From: Cryomorpha ignava
GTDB taxonomy: Bacteria; Bacteroidota; Bacteroidia; Flavobacteriales_D; Cryomorphaceae
Assembly (NCBI RefSeq): GCF_010686655.1
Contig: NZ_JAAGVY010000046.1
Location: 1 to 36,362, forward strand
Reading direction: 5' to 3'
DNA: 36,362 bases
The notes under the pieces are model-generated. The model saw nothing but the letters and a program-made list of their open reading frames with translations. It did no database searches and was not told the DNA's origin. This document shows positions 1-7,637 of the stretch, piece by piece. Positions within the stretch are counted from its first letter, which is position 1; each line of letters starts with the position of its first letter. The position numbers and the translations under genes are program-made.

Positions 1-38
1 AAGTAGTCAGCTCTGACAAATTTTTAATATCTTTGGAT

Positions 39-115
39 TGCAGCATTTTTACGTATTTGGAATTACGCCTTTAAGATACTGTTTTTCAGAATCTTAAAGT
101 AATAAAAATGCTGCA
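39..115. repeat. Nested inverted repeat, three-way-junction hairpin
   Basis: Thirteen-bp perfect arms (TGCAGCATTTTTA at 39-51, its complement at 103-115) enclose a second 9-bp perfect stem (CTTTAAGAT 69-77 with ATCTTAAAG 91-99) and a short CGTA/TACG stem (52-55 with 64-67). The whole can fold as a three-way junction in RNA, or a cruciform in DNA. The right arm is followed by CTTTTT, so it may end transcription coming from the left. A mobile-element end or a structured RNA are alternatives. Pairing is seen directly; function is unknown. Confidence 0.6.
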
Positions 116-169
116 CTTTTTAACTTTACAATGTTAATTATCAACACAATAGCTCCTGCGAAACTTTAG

Positions 170-427
170 ATACTAATAAAAGATGACTGGGGGGATTTCG
201 TTTTTCATAATGACTATCCCTTACTTCCTTTAAATGAGTTGCAAGATTTTATTGATAAGAATGGCCATTTGCCAGAAATGCCAACTGCCGAAAAAGTTGC
301 TGCAGATGGGTTGCAAACAGGCGAAACTATTAGATTGTTAAATATTAAGGTAGAAGAGTTGACGCTTTACTTATTGCAACAACAGAAAGAAATAGAAGCT
401 TTGCGAAAAGATCTCGAAGAAAAATAA
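170..427 (+). pseudogene. C-terminal remnant of a tail-fibre/endosialidase-chaperone-like surface protein
   Basis: The reading frame is open from just after a TAG at 167-169 but has no ATG before position 278; only a TTG at 239 could start it. The encoded peptide matches from memory the conserved C-terminal tail of many large Bacteroidota surface proteins: a DFVFHNDYPLLPLNEL block, then FIDKNGHLPEMPTAEKV, then a terminal coiled coil with KVEELTLYLLQQQKEIEALR. In that family this tail follows a long stalk and a peptidase-S74-like self-cleaving chaperone. Here everything upstream is missing, and the preceding 170 bp hold a hairpin instead of coding sequence. It is most likely a decayed 3' fragment. 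A lipoprotein gene begins 10 bp after its stop. Confidence 0.65.
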
Positions 428-437
428 CTCTATCGCT

Positions 438-1241
438 ATGAAAAATTATTTGTCTTTTTGGAACCTGATTTTTGTTTCGTCAATTTTCATCTTTCTTGTT
501 TCTTGTAAAAACGATGATGAAAATGAATGTTGCGATCCTTCAAATCCTGAATGTGAGAATTATGATCCGTGTTATGCGGTTGAAGAACCTACAGCTAAAA
601 TTCAAATGCGTGAGCAATACATTAGACCAGGTGAAGGTTTTTTTTGGGCACCTTATGATTCTGTTTTTTACAATGATGTTCAGTTTAGTTCGCCATACAC
701 AGGTCCGGAATATGAGCATACATGGTATCTTGGGTCAGAAATTATAACTGATCCGGTTTTTACTCGATCGCATCCGATAGAACGACCTCAATTCATTACC
801 GTAAGTCATGTGATTACTTTTCCAGTTGATAGTGCTTGCTATGAAAATCTGACCGGTCGAGATAGTACTAGTGCTACTTATTATATTATAGAGTTTTGGA
901 ATGAATTTCTCTCTTATGGAAGGTTTAGGATGGTGTTTGAGAATGAGACAGACTCCTTTGACCTTGAATTGACTTGGATATACGAAGATGGCTCCCCTAT
1001 AGGTATACCGCCCATTGAGGAAAATAATCCGTTGACTCTTGCCATTAACTTTCACAACCTAGGAGACACAATAGACATTCCTTTTGGTGGAAGAAATTTG
1101 GAGAACTTTCTTTCTGGTTCGGATGGAAATTTAATGCCAAGAGGATTACTCACGGTTGACTCTGTAGATAGACGTACAGTAACCATGGAATACCAATACT
1201 TAAACCAACCTTTCAAACTCTCTGGCAGAGTTTTGAATTAA
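438..1241 (+). CDS. Hypothetical lipoprotein
   Basis: A 267-residue protein with an N-terminal hydrophobic segment (about residues 8-22) ending in the lipobox LVSC, so Cys23 is probably lipidated and the protein carried to the outer membrane. Directly after it comes a Cys/Asp/Asn-rich linker (CCDPSNPECENYDPC) of a kind often seen at the N terminus of Bacteroidota lipoproteins. The remainder is a soluble, aromatic- and Asp/Glu-rich domain that I do not recognise. The start is an ATG giving a good signal peptide. It is followed after 12 bp by the 965-residue type IX secreted protein on the same strand, so the two are probably co-transcribed and may act together at the cell surface (inference). 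Confidence 0.75.
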   Translation: MKNYLSFWNLIFVSSIFIFLVSCKNDDENECCDPSNPECENYDPCYAVEEPTAKIQMREQYIRPGEGFFWAPYDSVFYNDVQFSSPYTGPEYEHTWYLGSEIITDPVFTRSHPIERPQFITVSHVITFPVDSACYENLTGRDSTSATYYIIEFWNEFLSYGRFRMVFENETDSFDLELTWIYEDGSPIGIPPIEENNPLTLAINFHNLGDTIDIPFGGRNLENFLSGSDGNLMPRGLLTVDSVDRRTVTMEYQYLNQPFKLSGRVLN

Positions 1242-1253
1242 TGACGATGAAAT

Positions 1254-4151
1254 ATGAAAAAAGATATAATATTACTCATTATTGGTATTCTCATTGCAAG
1301 CGTTAACTCAATAGCTCAATGCGAGAAGGATATTTCAACTTATCCATTAAATCCAATTAATAACGAATTTCTGCCTCTAAAAAATGATTGGTATCCGAAC
1401 AGCACAACCACCCCAAATCCAACACCATACACCATTAACTCGTTTTTAAACACGAGTATGAATTGGTCTCCTGGCACCGTTATTTCACTTGACCTGAATG
1501 CGGGGTGGGAGCATAATTTCGGAAATGCCAGTAATTACAACATGCGCAACCCTTTTGCAAACAATCATCAATCGAATCACCTCAATTCCGGAGGGGCACC
1601 AACAGATGAAAATGATCGAGATTGGCGATGGGAAGATGGCTGGGAATTACTCTGGATGAATACCGGAAAATACCCGAATGGTGATGCTTATGACAATCCG
1701 TCTACTGGCACATATTACGCTACGGGGAATGCTATAGACAATCCTTTAGATCCTGAAATTCTCGATGCTATAGCTCCCTCTAATGTACCTTATTTTGTTT
1801 TATATAATCGATATCGGGGAACTCTGAGACTTTTTGCAAATGTATGGCAAAACAATCTGTCATCAAGTTTTCAGGAATGGGCGGTAACTTTGAAATATTT
1901 AGATTTTGATCAAGTAAATCAGAATGTCTCAGGTCTTTTCCGTCATGCTTCACCATATGATTTACCTTTGGATCAACCATCTGAGTCATTTCAACAAATT
2001 GGTCCGAGAGTTCAGGCAATCAATTCTAGTGATTGGATTGTAGCTGAATTTCAAATGGCTTTTGATCCCTGTATTTGCTTAAGACAATATGATGGTTTAA
2101 AAACCCCGGGGAAAATCGAGTTTCTTTTTGAGACCATAGAAACCGTTGATATAGATTTATTGTCCCGTACAATAGAAACGGAAAATGCCATAACTGAAGC
2201 CAATCTGAATGACGAATTCTTGAATCTTTCTAAGATCGACCCTGATGACTATACCCCAGGCTCAGCCACCTACAAAAGGATGGATGATATGCTGACGAAA
2301 TATCAAAATAAGTTAGATAGTTACAACGATGATATGGATGATTTCAATGAAGGTTGGAATAATGCTAAATGGGCTTTACTCGATGTCGGCAAAAACCTGA
2401 TTACAAGCGGAGTGAATCTGGCAATTCCAGCAGGAAGCGTTTTTGATAATGTTCTCAAAGCAGAAGGGATATTTGATGGAGCCGACAGCGGTAATAAAAT
2501 AACTAATAACGCTGTTAAGGGTTTAGTTGGAGCTGGTGTGGATTATGCTGCTTTCGAAGTATTTGGCAAGAAACCAACGAAGCCTGTAAAACCTTCAGCA
2601 CCTATGGCATCATTTGCTGAGACATCATACAAAGGAGATCTTACCAGGTTATTTTACCAACGTACAACTCCATTGTTGATTCCAGGCGGAATAACTAATT
2701 ATGAAGACAATGGATCACTTTTTGGGTATGGCAAGACCCAACTTTATCCAAGTAATTTTCCGGCTTATAATAAAGTGATGGGAATAAGTGCGTTGCTTAG
2801 AATGCCTGAATTTCAAATCTTTTTTGATTCTGATCACGAATTTGAAGAGGTTGCTAATAATGAGGACGAACTTAATCAGCTTCCACCCAGCGGCAATAAT
2901 CCTCCGTATACTTGTATTATAGAAAAAGAAATTAGAGGCCACACTAGACTAAAATTAAAAGCTACTGATATTGAAATTGCTTTAAATAGAAGTCTTGATT
3001 TTGACTATTCTAAAACAAATTCATATGTTAGGATTGAAGCTACTTTAGTGAATGAGGTTCCTGAAATAGAAGATTGGAATTATTCTGGAAGCAAGTTTTT
3101 TCTAACTGAATATAATTCAAATAATTTCCATTTAGAGCATAATTTCCCTTTGGAGAACGGCGGTCTTATGAGAGAATTTGCATCAAAATGGATTCCGATA
3201 TCTAAACTAAACCAGTACGTATACTCTCTAGATATTACTGATATAGCTAGATGGGTTTTTGAAACTCCACTAGCAGATGGAGTATGCTATAATCCAAATT
3301 ATCAGCCCTTTACTCATTCAAAAATTAGAAATAGCGTAGCCCGAATAGAAATTAAGATTTTACAAGATAATTACTTTGATCAAGTTGGATATCTCGGAGA
3401 ACCGGTCAATACAACTCAAGTCACTACCGTGGTGCTATTTGATGCAGAAGACCAGATTAACTTTCTAGACAATCCTCAATCTTGGAATCTAGAAGTGCCA
3501 GGCACCTTTGATGCGTATACATCAGGAATTTTATACTTAGGCGATGAAAATTTTTCGCCTACACATCCTGAAGTTACTGAAGTTGTTGGGAACGACCTCT
3601 TTGTTCGGGCTGAAGAAATATTTATTGACGGTGATTTAACTGTCACTCCACCATACAAACTAAATTTAGAGGCTCTCAATAAAATACAGTTGAGCAACTC
3701 GTCATCTTATGAGCCAAATACAACTATGAGAATTCGCAGAGATTTTTACAATTCTCCGATTTTGGATTATATTGATAATAGCGATGTTGCTAGTTTCTGC
3801 AATAATTCAAGCTCATATCAGGCTAACAATGTTGCTTCATCGTTAATGGTTGACATTAAAGACCGTATGAATGAATTGGCTACGCCTCTTTCAATTCAGG
3901 AGAAGTCAAAAGGCTTCATAGAAGTTTTTCCTAATCCTGCTAATGATGTATTTTATATTCGCTCCACAGGAAATGATATCTCGGCTATCACCCTTTTTGA
4001 TTTGACAGGTAGGGTTTTAAAACAGAGAAACATTCAATTTTCATCTAATGAGGTTGAAATAGATCTTTCAGGAGTGGCTCCGGGAACATACATCATCAAG
4101 GCAGACTGTAATAATCAGGTATTTACAGAAAAGCTTATTGTCACAAAATAA
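1254..4151 (+). CDS. Large secreted protein with type IX secretion sorting domain
   Basis: A 965-residue protein with a Sec signal peptide (residues 1-22, hydrophobic core then SIAQ). The last ~80 residues are a type A sorting domain of the type IX secretion system: the VFPNPANDVFYI motif, an ITLFDLTGRVLK strand pair, IDLSGVAPGTYIIKA, and the terminal KLIVTK. It is therefore predicted to cross the outer membrane and be released or anchored at the surface. The middle is unusual. An acidic, Asn/Asp-rich, probably coiled segment (about 330-370) is followed by a Gly/Ala-rich stretch with hydrophobic patches (about 375-430) and a Pro/Lys linker. I recognise no enzyme domain. The only partner suggested by position is the lipoprotein 12 bp upstream. 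A short imperfect stem (4161-4167 with 4184-4190) lies behind the stop, without a clear T tract. Confidence 0.85.
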   Translation: MKKDIILLIIGILIASVNSIAQCEKDISTYPLNPINNEFLPLKNDWYPNSTTTPNPTPYTINSFLNTSMNWSPGTVISLDLNAGWEHNFGNASNYNMRNPFANNHQSNHLNSGGAPTDENDRDWRWEDGWELLWMNTGKYPNGDAYDNPSTGTYYATGNAIDNPLDPEILDAIAPSNVPYFVLYNRYRGTLRLFANVWQNNLSSSFQEWAVTLKYLDFDQVNQNVSGLFRHASPYDLPLDQPSESFQQIGPRVQAINSSDWIVAEFQMAFDPCICLRQYDGLKTPGKIEFLFETIETVDIDLLSRTIETENAITEANLNDEFLNLSKIDPDDYTPGSATYKRMDDMLTKYQNKLDSYNDDMDDFNEGWNNAKWALLDVGKNLITSGVNLAIPAGSVFDNVLKAEGIFDGADSGNKITNNAVKGLVGAGVDYAAFEVFGKKPTKPVKPSAPMASFAETSYKGDLTRLFYQRTTPLLIPGGITNYEDNGSLFGYGKTQLYPSNFPAYNKVMGISALLRMPEFQIFFDSDHEFEEVANNEDELNQLPPSGNNPPYTCIIEKEIRGHTRLKLKATDIEIALNRSLDFDYSKTNSYVRIEATLVNEVPEIEDWNYSGSKFFLTEYNSNNFHLEHNFPLENGGLMREFASKWIPISKLNQYVYSLDITDIARWVFETPLADGVCYNPNYQPFTHSKIRNSVARIEIKILQDNYFDQVGYLGEPVNTTQVTTVVLFDAEDQINFLDNPQSWNLEVPGTFDAYTSGILYLGDENFSPTHPEVTEVVGNDLFVRAEEIFIDGDLTVTPPYKLNLEALNKIQLSNSSSYEPNTTMRIRRDFYNSPILDYIDNSDVASFCNNSSSYQANNVASSLMVDIKDRMNELATPLSIQEKSKGFIEVFPNPANDVFYIRSTGNDISAITLFDLTGRVLKQRNIQFSSNEVEIDLSGVAPGTYIIKADCNNQVFTEKLIVTK

Positions 4152-4492
4152 CTTTTAAAAAATAGCAGATTTGACCTAGTTGATGCTATTACAATGAATT
4201 TAGCTTTTCGCCCGGTTCTTCTAATATCCTCGATTTGAATGACGGCTAGGATGTTAAAACAATATAACACCTCCGTGAAAGCTGATTATTTGGGAAAAGG
4301 AAAGAAGAAAATCAATGTTCAGCTTTTTGAGCACCAAAATCCCCACTTGGGGTCATAAATCTACTATTTTACGACGTTTTATTTTTAACATAATCCTTCT
4401 GTCGATAAAATTTAGAAATTTAACTGATATATTTCCTTTTAGAACGAACTATCTATATTTAAATATTTTATCATATTTGCCCCCGTTGCCCC

Positions 4493-4510
4493 TTGCAAGA
4501 TAACTTGCAA
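4493..4510. repeat. Perfect short hairpin TTGCAAG-ATAA-CTTGCAA
   Basis: Seven-bp perfect arms around a four-base loop, about 115 bp upstream of the metalloprotease start. No T tract follows on either strand, so it is not a clear terminator; it could be a regulator site or chance. Confidence 0.35.
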
Positions 4511-4609
4511 ATCAATCACAGAGAAATTTTCGTACAGATTGCCCTTTAAACTACGCAGTATCACGTTACTGTTAGTCGTTTGAGGATTCTTCTATTTATT
4601 AAAGTTTAA

Positions 4610-4619
4610 CCCCCCCCCC
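4610..4619 (+). promoter_or_regulatory. Homopolymer tract of ten C in the ribosome-binding region
   Basis: A run of ten C ends only four bases before the ATG of the metalloprotease gene, occupying the place where a ribosome-binding site would lie. Runs of this length are prone to slippage, so gain or loss of bases could change initiation spacing and switch expression. The tract is seen directly; phase variation is inferred and needs comparison of reads or strains. Confidence 0.45.
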
Positions 4620-4623
4620 TTAA

Positions 4624-5784
4624 ATGAAAATCGTTTTATTATCCCTATCGATTTTAGTATCAGCTTTTACTTTCGCTCAAAGTGGATGCGACGTCAGAAT
4701 TGCTGACACATTAGAATTTCAACAGCTGGAAGCGGCAATGCAAATGCCCCAAACAGCATCAAGATCAAATTGTAATACCCTTCGGGTAGTTGTACACGTG
4801 GTGTATGACGGAGCAATGGATAATCTGTTTTACAGTGGACAGATTACTCCCGAGCAGGTAAAGAGTCAAATAAGAATTACAAATCAGTTTTTTGCCAACG
4901 ATTCGCTTATGCAAAACGAAGGCGCTGCTCTGGACTATCAATTAAAACTCGCGGAGTACGACCCCGAAGGTAATCCCACTACCGGAATAATTTACCACGA
5001 CGGCCACGAACTTTGGGGAGACGCATGGAGCAATTACGGATTGAAGAATAATAATGTAAATGCTATTTCGGCAGGCACGCTTACAGAGGCATTGAGCTGG
5101 GGCGAAGATGCGAACGGAAAGAAATACCTTAATTCTTATGTTGTAAGCAGCATAGATGGAAATATAGGCGGTGGCGTTCAGGCATATGCCTACTTTCCCA
5201 CGACAAGCATCGTCTATGCCAATTATAATTTATACAACGCATTTGGTGCAGAACAACTCGAGGAGGAGTATGATCAAAATTTCAATTTAAAATCATATAC
5301 CGATCTTGGCTATACCTGGACCCACGAGTTACTTCACAACTTTGCCGTTTTTCACACTTTTCAGGGTCAGAGTTGCTCTGAAGAGTCCAATCCATTAATC
5401 CAGGGAGACCGCGTGGCAGATACAGCTCCGCAAACACAGGGCTCCGGCTGCAGTGGGGCTTGTGGCGACATAAGCTATAACGTGATGGATTACCTTAGTC
5501 AAAGCTGCAAAACCCTTATTACCCAGGGACAGGCCGATAGGGCCGCGAGCGCAATCGAAAACAGCTTGATTGACTTTTTGGTGTGCGATGAAGAAGAAGA
5601 TGGTGATGATTGCGCAGACAAAACAAGCGACTTTAATGGTGATGGAGTAACAAACCTACTTGATATCAGCCTCTTTAGCCAGAGCTTTGGATGCTCGGCC
5701 AGCAGCAGCTGTTACGATTTTGTTTATGATCTAAATTGCGACGGGAATATTAATCTTTTAGATTTTTCGCTGATAGCGTATTAA
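4624..5784 (+). CDS. Secreted M43-like zinc metalloprotease with dockerin-like repeats
   Basis: A 386-residue protein with a Sec signal peptide (about residues 1-19, ending FTFAQ). The zinc motif is HELLHNFAVFH at 234-244, giving three His ligands and catalytic Glu235, followed by a Met-turn NVMDY at 286-290. This pairing is typical of metzincins, best matching the pappalysin/cytophagalysin M43 family, although the usual Gly of HExxHxxGxxH is Ala241 here. Paired cysteines around 250-300 fit an extracellular enzyme. The C terminus has two Ca-binding-like repeats of dockerin type, DFNGDGVTNLLD (336-347) and DLNCDGNINLLD (369-380). The protein stops six residues after the second, shorter than a full repeat. 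No type IX sorting domain is present, so its route out is unclear. A strong hairpin terminator follows. Confidence 0.8.
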   Translation: MKIVLLSLSILVSAFTFAQSGCDVRIADTLEFQQLEAAMQMPQTASRSNCNTLRVVVHVVYDGAMDNLFYSGQITPEQVKSQIRITNQFFANDSLMQNEGAALDYQLKLAEYDPEGNPTTGIIYHDGHELWGDAWSNYGLKNNNVNAISAGTLTEALSWGEDANGKKYLNSYVVSSIDGNIGGGVQAYAYFPTTSIVYANYNLYNAFGAEQLEEEYDQNFNLKSYTDLGYTWTHELLHNFAVFHTFQGQSCSEESNPLIQGDRVADTAPQTQGSGCSGACGDISYNVMDYLSQSCKTLITQGQADRAASAIENSLIDFLVCDEEEDGDDCADKTSDFNGDGVTNLLDISLFSQSFGCSASSSCYDFVYDLNCDGNINLLDFSLIAY

Positions 5785-5810
5785 CAGCTCCCTTTATTTT
5801 TAAAAAAATA

Positions 5811-5842
5811 GAAGCCCGTGCAGATTGCATGGGCTTCTTTTT
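5811..5842. terminator. Bidirectional rho-independent terminator
   Basis: A 10-bp stem with one G-T pair (GAAGCCCGTG 5811-5820, CATGGGCTTC 5828-5837) closes a 7-base loop. T5 follows on the right and an A-rich run precedes on the left, so it can act on both strands. It sits between the convergent metalloprotease and pgk genes, as expected. Confidence 0.85.
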
Positions 5843-5875
5843 AAAAATTTCTATTGCGTAGAAGTCAGGTTAGTT

Positions 5876-7066
5876 CTACTTCCGAATGGCGGCAACGCCA
5901 GGAAGTGTTTTTCCTTCCAAATATTCAAGCATCGCACCACCACCCGTAGAAACGTAGCTCACCTGATCTGCAAGTTTAAATTTATTAATCGCAGCCACAG
6001 AATCTCCGCCGCCTACAAGCGTGTATGCTCCGTTTTTAGTAGCATCAGCAAGCGCCTTGGCAATTGCTTCGGTACCTTTTGCGAAATTATCCATTTCAAA
6101 GACACCCATCGGCCCGTTCCATAATATAACCTTGCTCTTGGCAATAACTTCCGAAAACTTTTTTACGGCATCAGGCCCAATATCAAGCCCCATCCATCCG
6201 TCTGGAATTTCGCTTGAAGCACAAAGGTCTATGCTGGCATCGTTTCTAAAATCATCTGCAATCACAGAATCTGCCGGCAAATGAATTTCTACATTTTGCT
6301 CCTTGGCTTTTTTGATAAGCTCTTTTGCAGTTTCTAAATAATCATCTTCTACCAAAGAGTTTCCCACCTTTCCACCTTTTGCCTTTTCAAAAGTATAGCT
6401 CATTCCACCACCGATAATTATGTGATCAACAACCGGAAGGATACTCTCCAGAATGGTTATTTTGCTGCTTACTTTTGCTCCACCAATGATGGCCAGAACA
6501 GGCTTTTCTTTGCTGTTGAGCACTTTATCAAGACTCTCAAGTTCATTTGAAAGCAATTTTCCAAACATCTTATCTTCCGGGAAAAAATTTGCCACTATCG
6601 TTGTGGAAGCATGCGCTCTGTGTGCCGTTCCAAAAGCATCGTTTATATAGCAATCTCCGTGCTCGGCAAGCTGTCCGGCAAAAAATTCATCACCGGCTTC
6701 TTCTTCTTTGTGAAAACGCAGATTTTCGAGTAGAACCACCTCTCCGGCTGTGATGTTTGAGGTTAGTTCTTTGGCTTCATCGCCAATGCAATCGGTGGCA
6801 AAATTTGCTATGACTCCCAACTCTTTTTCGAGCGTTGGTATGATGTGTTTTAATGAAAATTTATCTTCAGGTCCATTTTTTGGTCTGCCTAGATGAGACA
6901 TGAGCACCACCGACCCTCCTCCTTCCAAAACAGCAAGAATGGTTGGGATTGCTGCCTTAATTCGGGTAGAATCAGTTACTTCAAATTTGTCATTTAGCGG
7001 TACATTGAAATCAACACGTATCAAAGCGCGTTTATCAGTAAAATCGTAATCTTCTATGCGTTTCAT
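5876..7066 (-). CDS. pgk: Phosphoglycerate kinase
   Basis: A 396-residue protein matching full-length bacterial phosphoglycerate kinase, the cytoplasmic glycolytic and gluconeogenic enzyme that moves a phosphate between 1,3-bisphosphoglycerate and ADP. The N-terminal substrate-binding block is clear: RALIRVDFNVPLN with Asp and Asn ligands, then TDSTRIKAAIPTI, then the MSHLGRPK motif. AIIGGAKVSSKI marks the interdomain region. The C-terminal nucleotide domain shows LWNGPMGVFE, TLVGGGDSVAA and the final STGGGAMLEYLEG motif. It is transcribed alone, from a predicted Bacteroidota-type promoter, and is closed by the shared hairpin terminator. Nothing is unusual. Confidence 0.97.
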   Translation of the reverse strand: MKRIEDYDFTDKRALIRVDFNVPLNDKFEVTDSTRIKAAIPTILAVLEGGGSVVLMSHLGRPKNGPEDKFSLKHIIPTLEKELGVIANFATDCIGDEAKELTSNITAGEVVLLENLRFHKEEEAGDEFFAGQLAEHGDCYINDAFGTAHRAHASTTIVANFFPEDKMFGKLLSNELESLDKVLNSKEKPVLAIIGGAKVSSKITILESILPVVDHIIIGGGMSYTFEKAKGGKVGNSLVEDDYLETAKELIKKAKEQNVEIHLPADSVIADDFRNDASIDLCASSEIPDGWMGLDIGPDAVKKFSEVIAKSKVILWNGPMGVFEMDNFAKGTEAIAKALADATKNGAYTLVGGGDSVAAINKFKLADQVSYVSTGGGAMLEYLEGKTLPGVAAIRK

Positions 7067-7087
7067 CTATTTAATATTGCTACGCCG

Positions 7088-7095
7088 CAAAAATA
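7088..7095 (-). promoter_or_regulatory. pgk promoter, -7 box
   Basis: TATTTTTG on the minus strand fits the Bacteroidota -7 consensus TAnnTTTG exactly and lies 22 bp before the pgk ATG. No clean TTG -33 box is seen at the usual distance. Confidence 0.5.
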
Positions 7096-7479
7096 GAAAC
7101 ATTTCGTAGTTAAAAATACGGGAGTCTTTAATCTAATCAATTTGTAGTGGGTTTAGCTCTTTCAAACAGCTAATCTCAGTACACATCGTAGTTGATCATT
7201 ATACTCGTAAATTTTCAACCAATTAAAATTCTGTTAATCAATGCCTTACCGCACCTGTGCATTCCTATAATAAGGCTTTTTCAAGGAACGATATGGTGTG
7301 CGGCAGAAGCTCCCCTTCAGGGGTTGGGGGCGCGCGCAGGCATTGATAGCCAGTGGTTTGATCTTTTGAAAAACAAAAATATTCAGATTGTGATAAGAGA
7401 ATTCCATCTTGAGCAGCATTTATGTTAACGTAACTGGGTTTAGAGCAAAAAAAGATGCGTTGCATTACTTACTTCGCTG

Positions 7480-7541
7480 CATTTCGACTTTGCTCAATGA
7501 CCACGTGAGAGCGTTCCACTAAGTTGAGCGGTGTCGAAATG
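7480..7541. repeat. Imperfect intergenic inverted repeat
   Basis: CATTTCGACTTTGCTCAA (7480-7497) and TTGAGCGGTGTCGAAATG (7524-7541) pair at 15 of 18 positions, with 26 bp between. From memory, CATTTCGACT...TTGAGC arms recur between genes in Bacteroidota genomes. It may be a mobile palindromic repeat or an RNA hairpin. No transposase lies nearby. Confidence 0.55.
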
Positions 7542-7612
7542 TGTGTAGAGATTAGTTTAAACCGTGGTTATAGCGGCAGATCAGAAATTAGCTGAAAAAA
7601 CCTGATAATTCT

Positions 7613-7620
7613 TACCTTTG
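7613..7620 (+). promoter_or_regulatory. Promoter -7 box for the holB run
   Basis: TACCTTTG matches TAnnTTTG exactly and ends 17 bp before the GTG start of holB. It would drive the six-gene run from holB to the membrane glycosyltransferase. A -33 TTG is not obvious. Confidence 0.5.
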
Positions 7621-7637
7621 AGAATTAATTAGAATGC

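Larger units (their letters stand above)
4152..4623. other. Intergenic region, no credible gene
   Basis: This 472-bp AT-rich spacer separates the sorting-domain protein from the metalloprotease gene. An open frame at 4315-4503 exists, but its product has no signal, no recognisable motif and a composition typical of translated AT-rich spacer, so I do not call it. A perfect 7-bp hairpin with a four-base loop is at 4493-4510, and a homopolymer C tract is at 4610-4619. A stretch at 4232-4270 resembles the DNA for the sorting-domain motif of the upstream gene, but weakly and out of frame. Confidence 0.5.
7067..7637. other. Divergent intergenic region between pgk and holB
   Basis: This 571-bp spacer lies between divergent genes. 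It contains promoter-like boxes at both ends, a GC-rich patch near 7300-7340 with the small palindrome CCCCTTCAGGGG (7312-7323), and an imperfect inverted repeat at 7480-7541. Open frames through the GC-rich patch on both strands encode Pro/Gly/Arg-rich peptides of the type produced by intergenic repeats, and I do not accept them as genes. Confidence 0.5.

Noticed and set aside
4232-4270. DNA resembling the sorting-domain segment near 3999-4032 of the preceding gene
   Set aside because: The likeness (gatttga, then aggatgttaaaaca) is short, needs a 4-base gap, and is interrupted by stops. It may be a decayed domain remnant, but chance in AT-rich DNA is as likely.
4315-4503. 62-codon open frame upstream of the metalloprotease
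   Set aside because: No signal, motif or start context; composition is that of translated AT-rich spacer, and a hairpin overlaps its stop.
7192-7465. Open frames on both strands through the GC-rich patch behind pgk
   Set aside because: They encode Pro/Gly/Arg-rich peptides of the form seen when intergenic repeats are translated, with no conserved domain.
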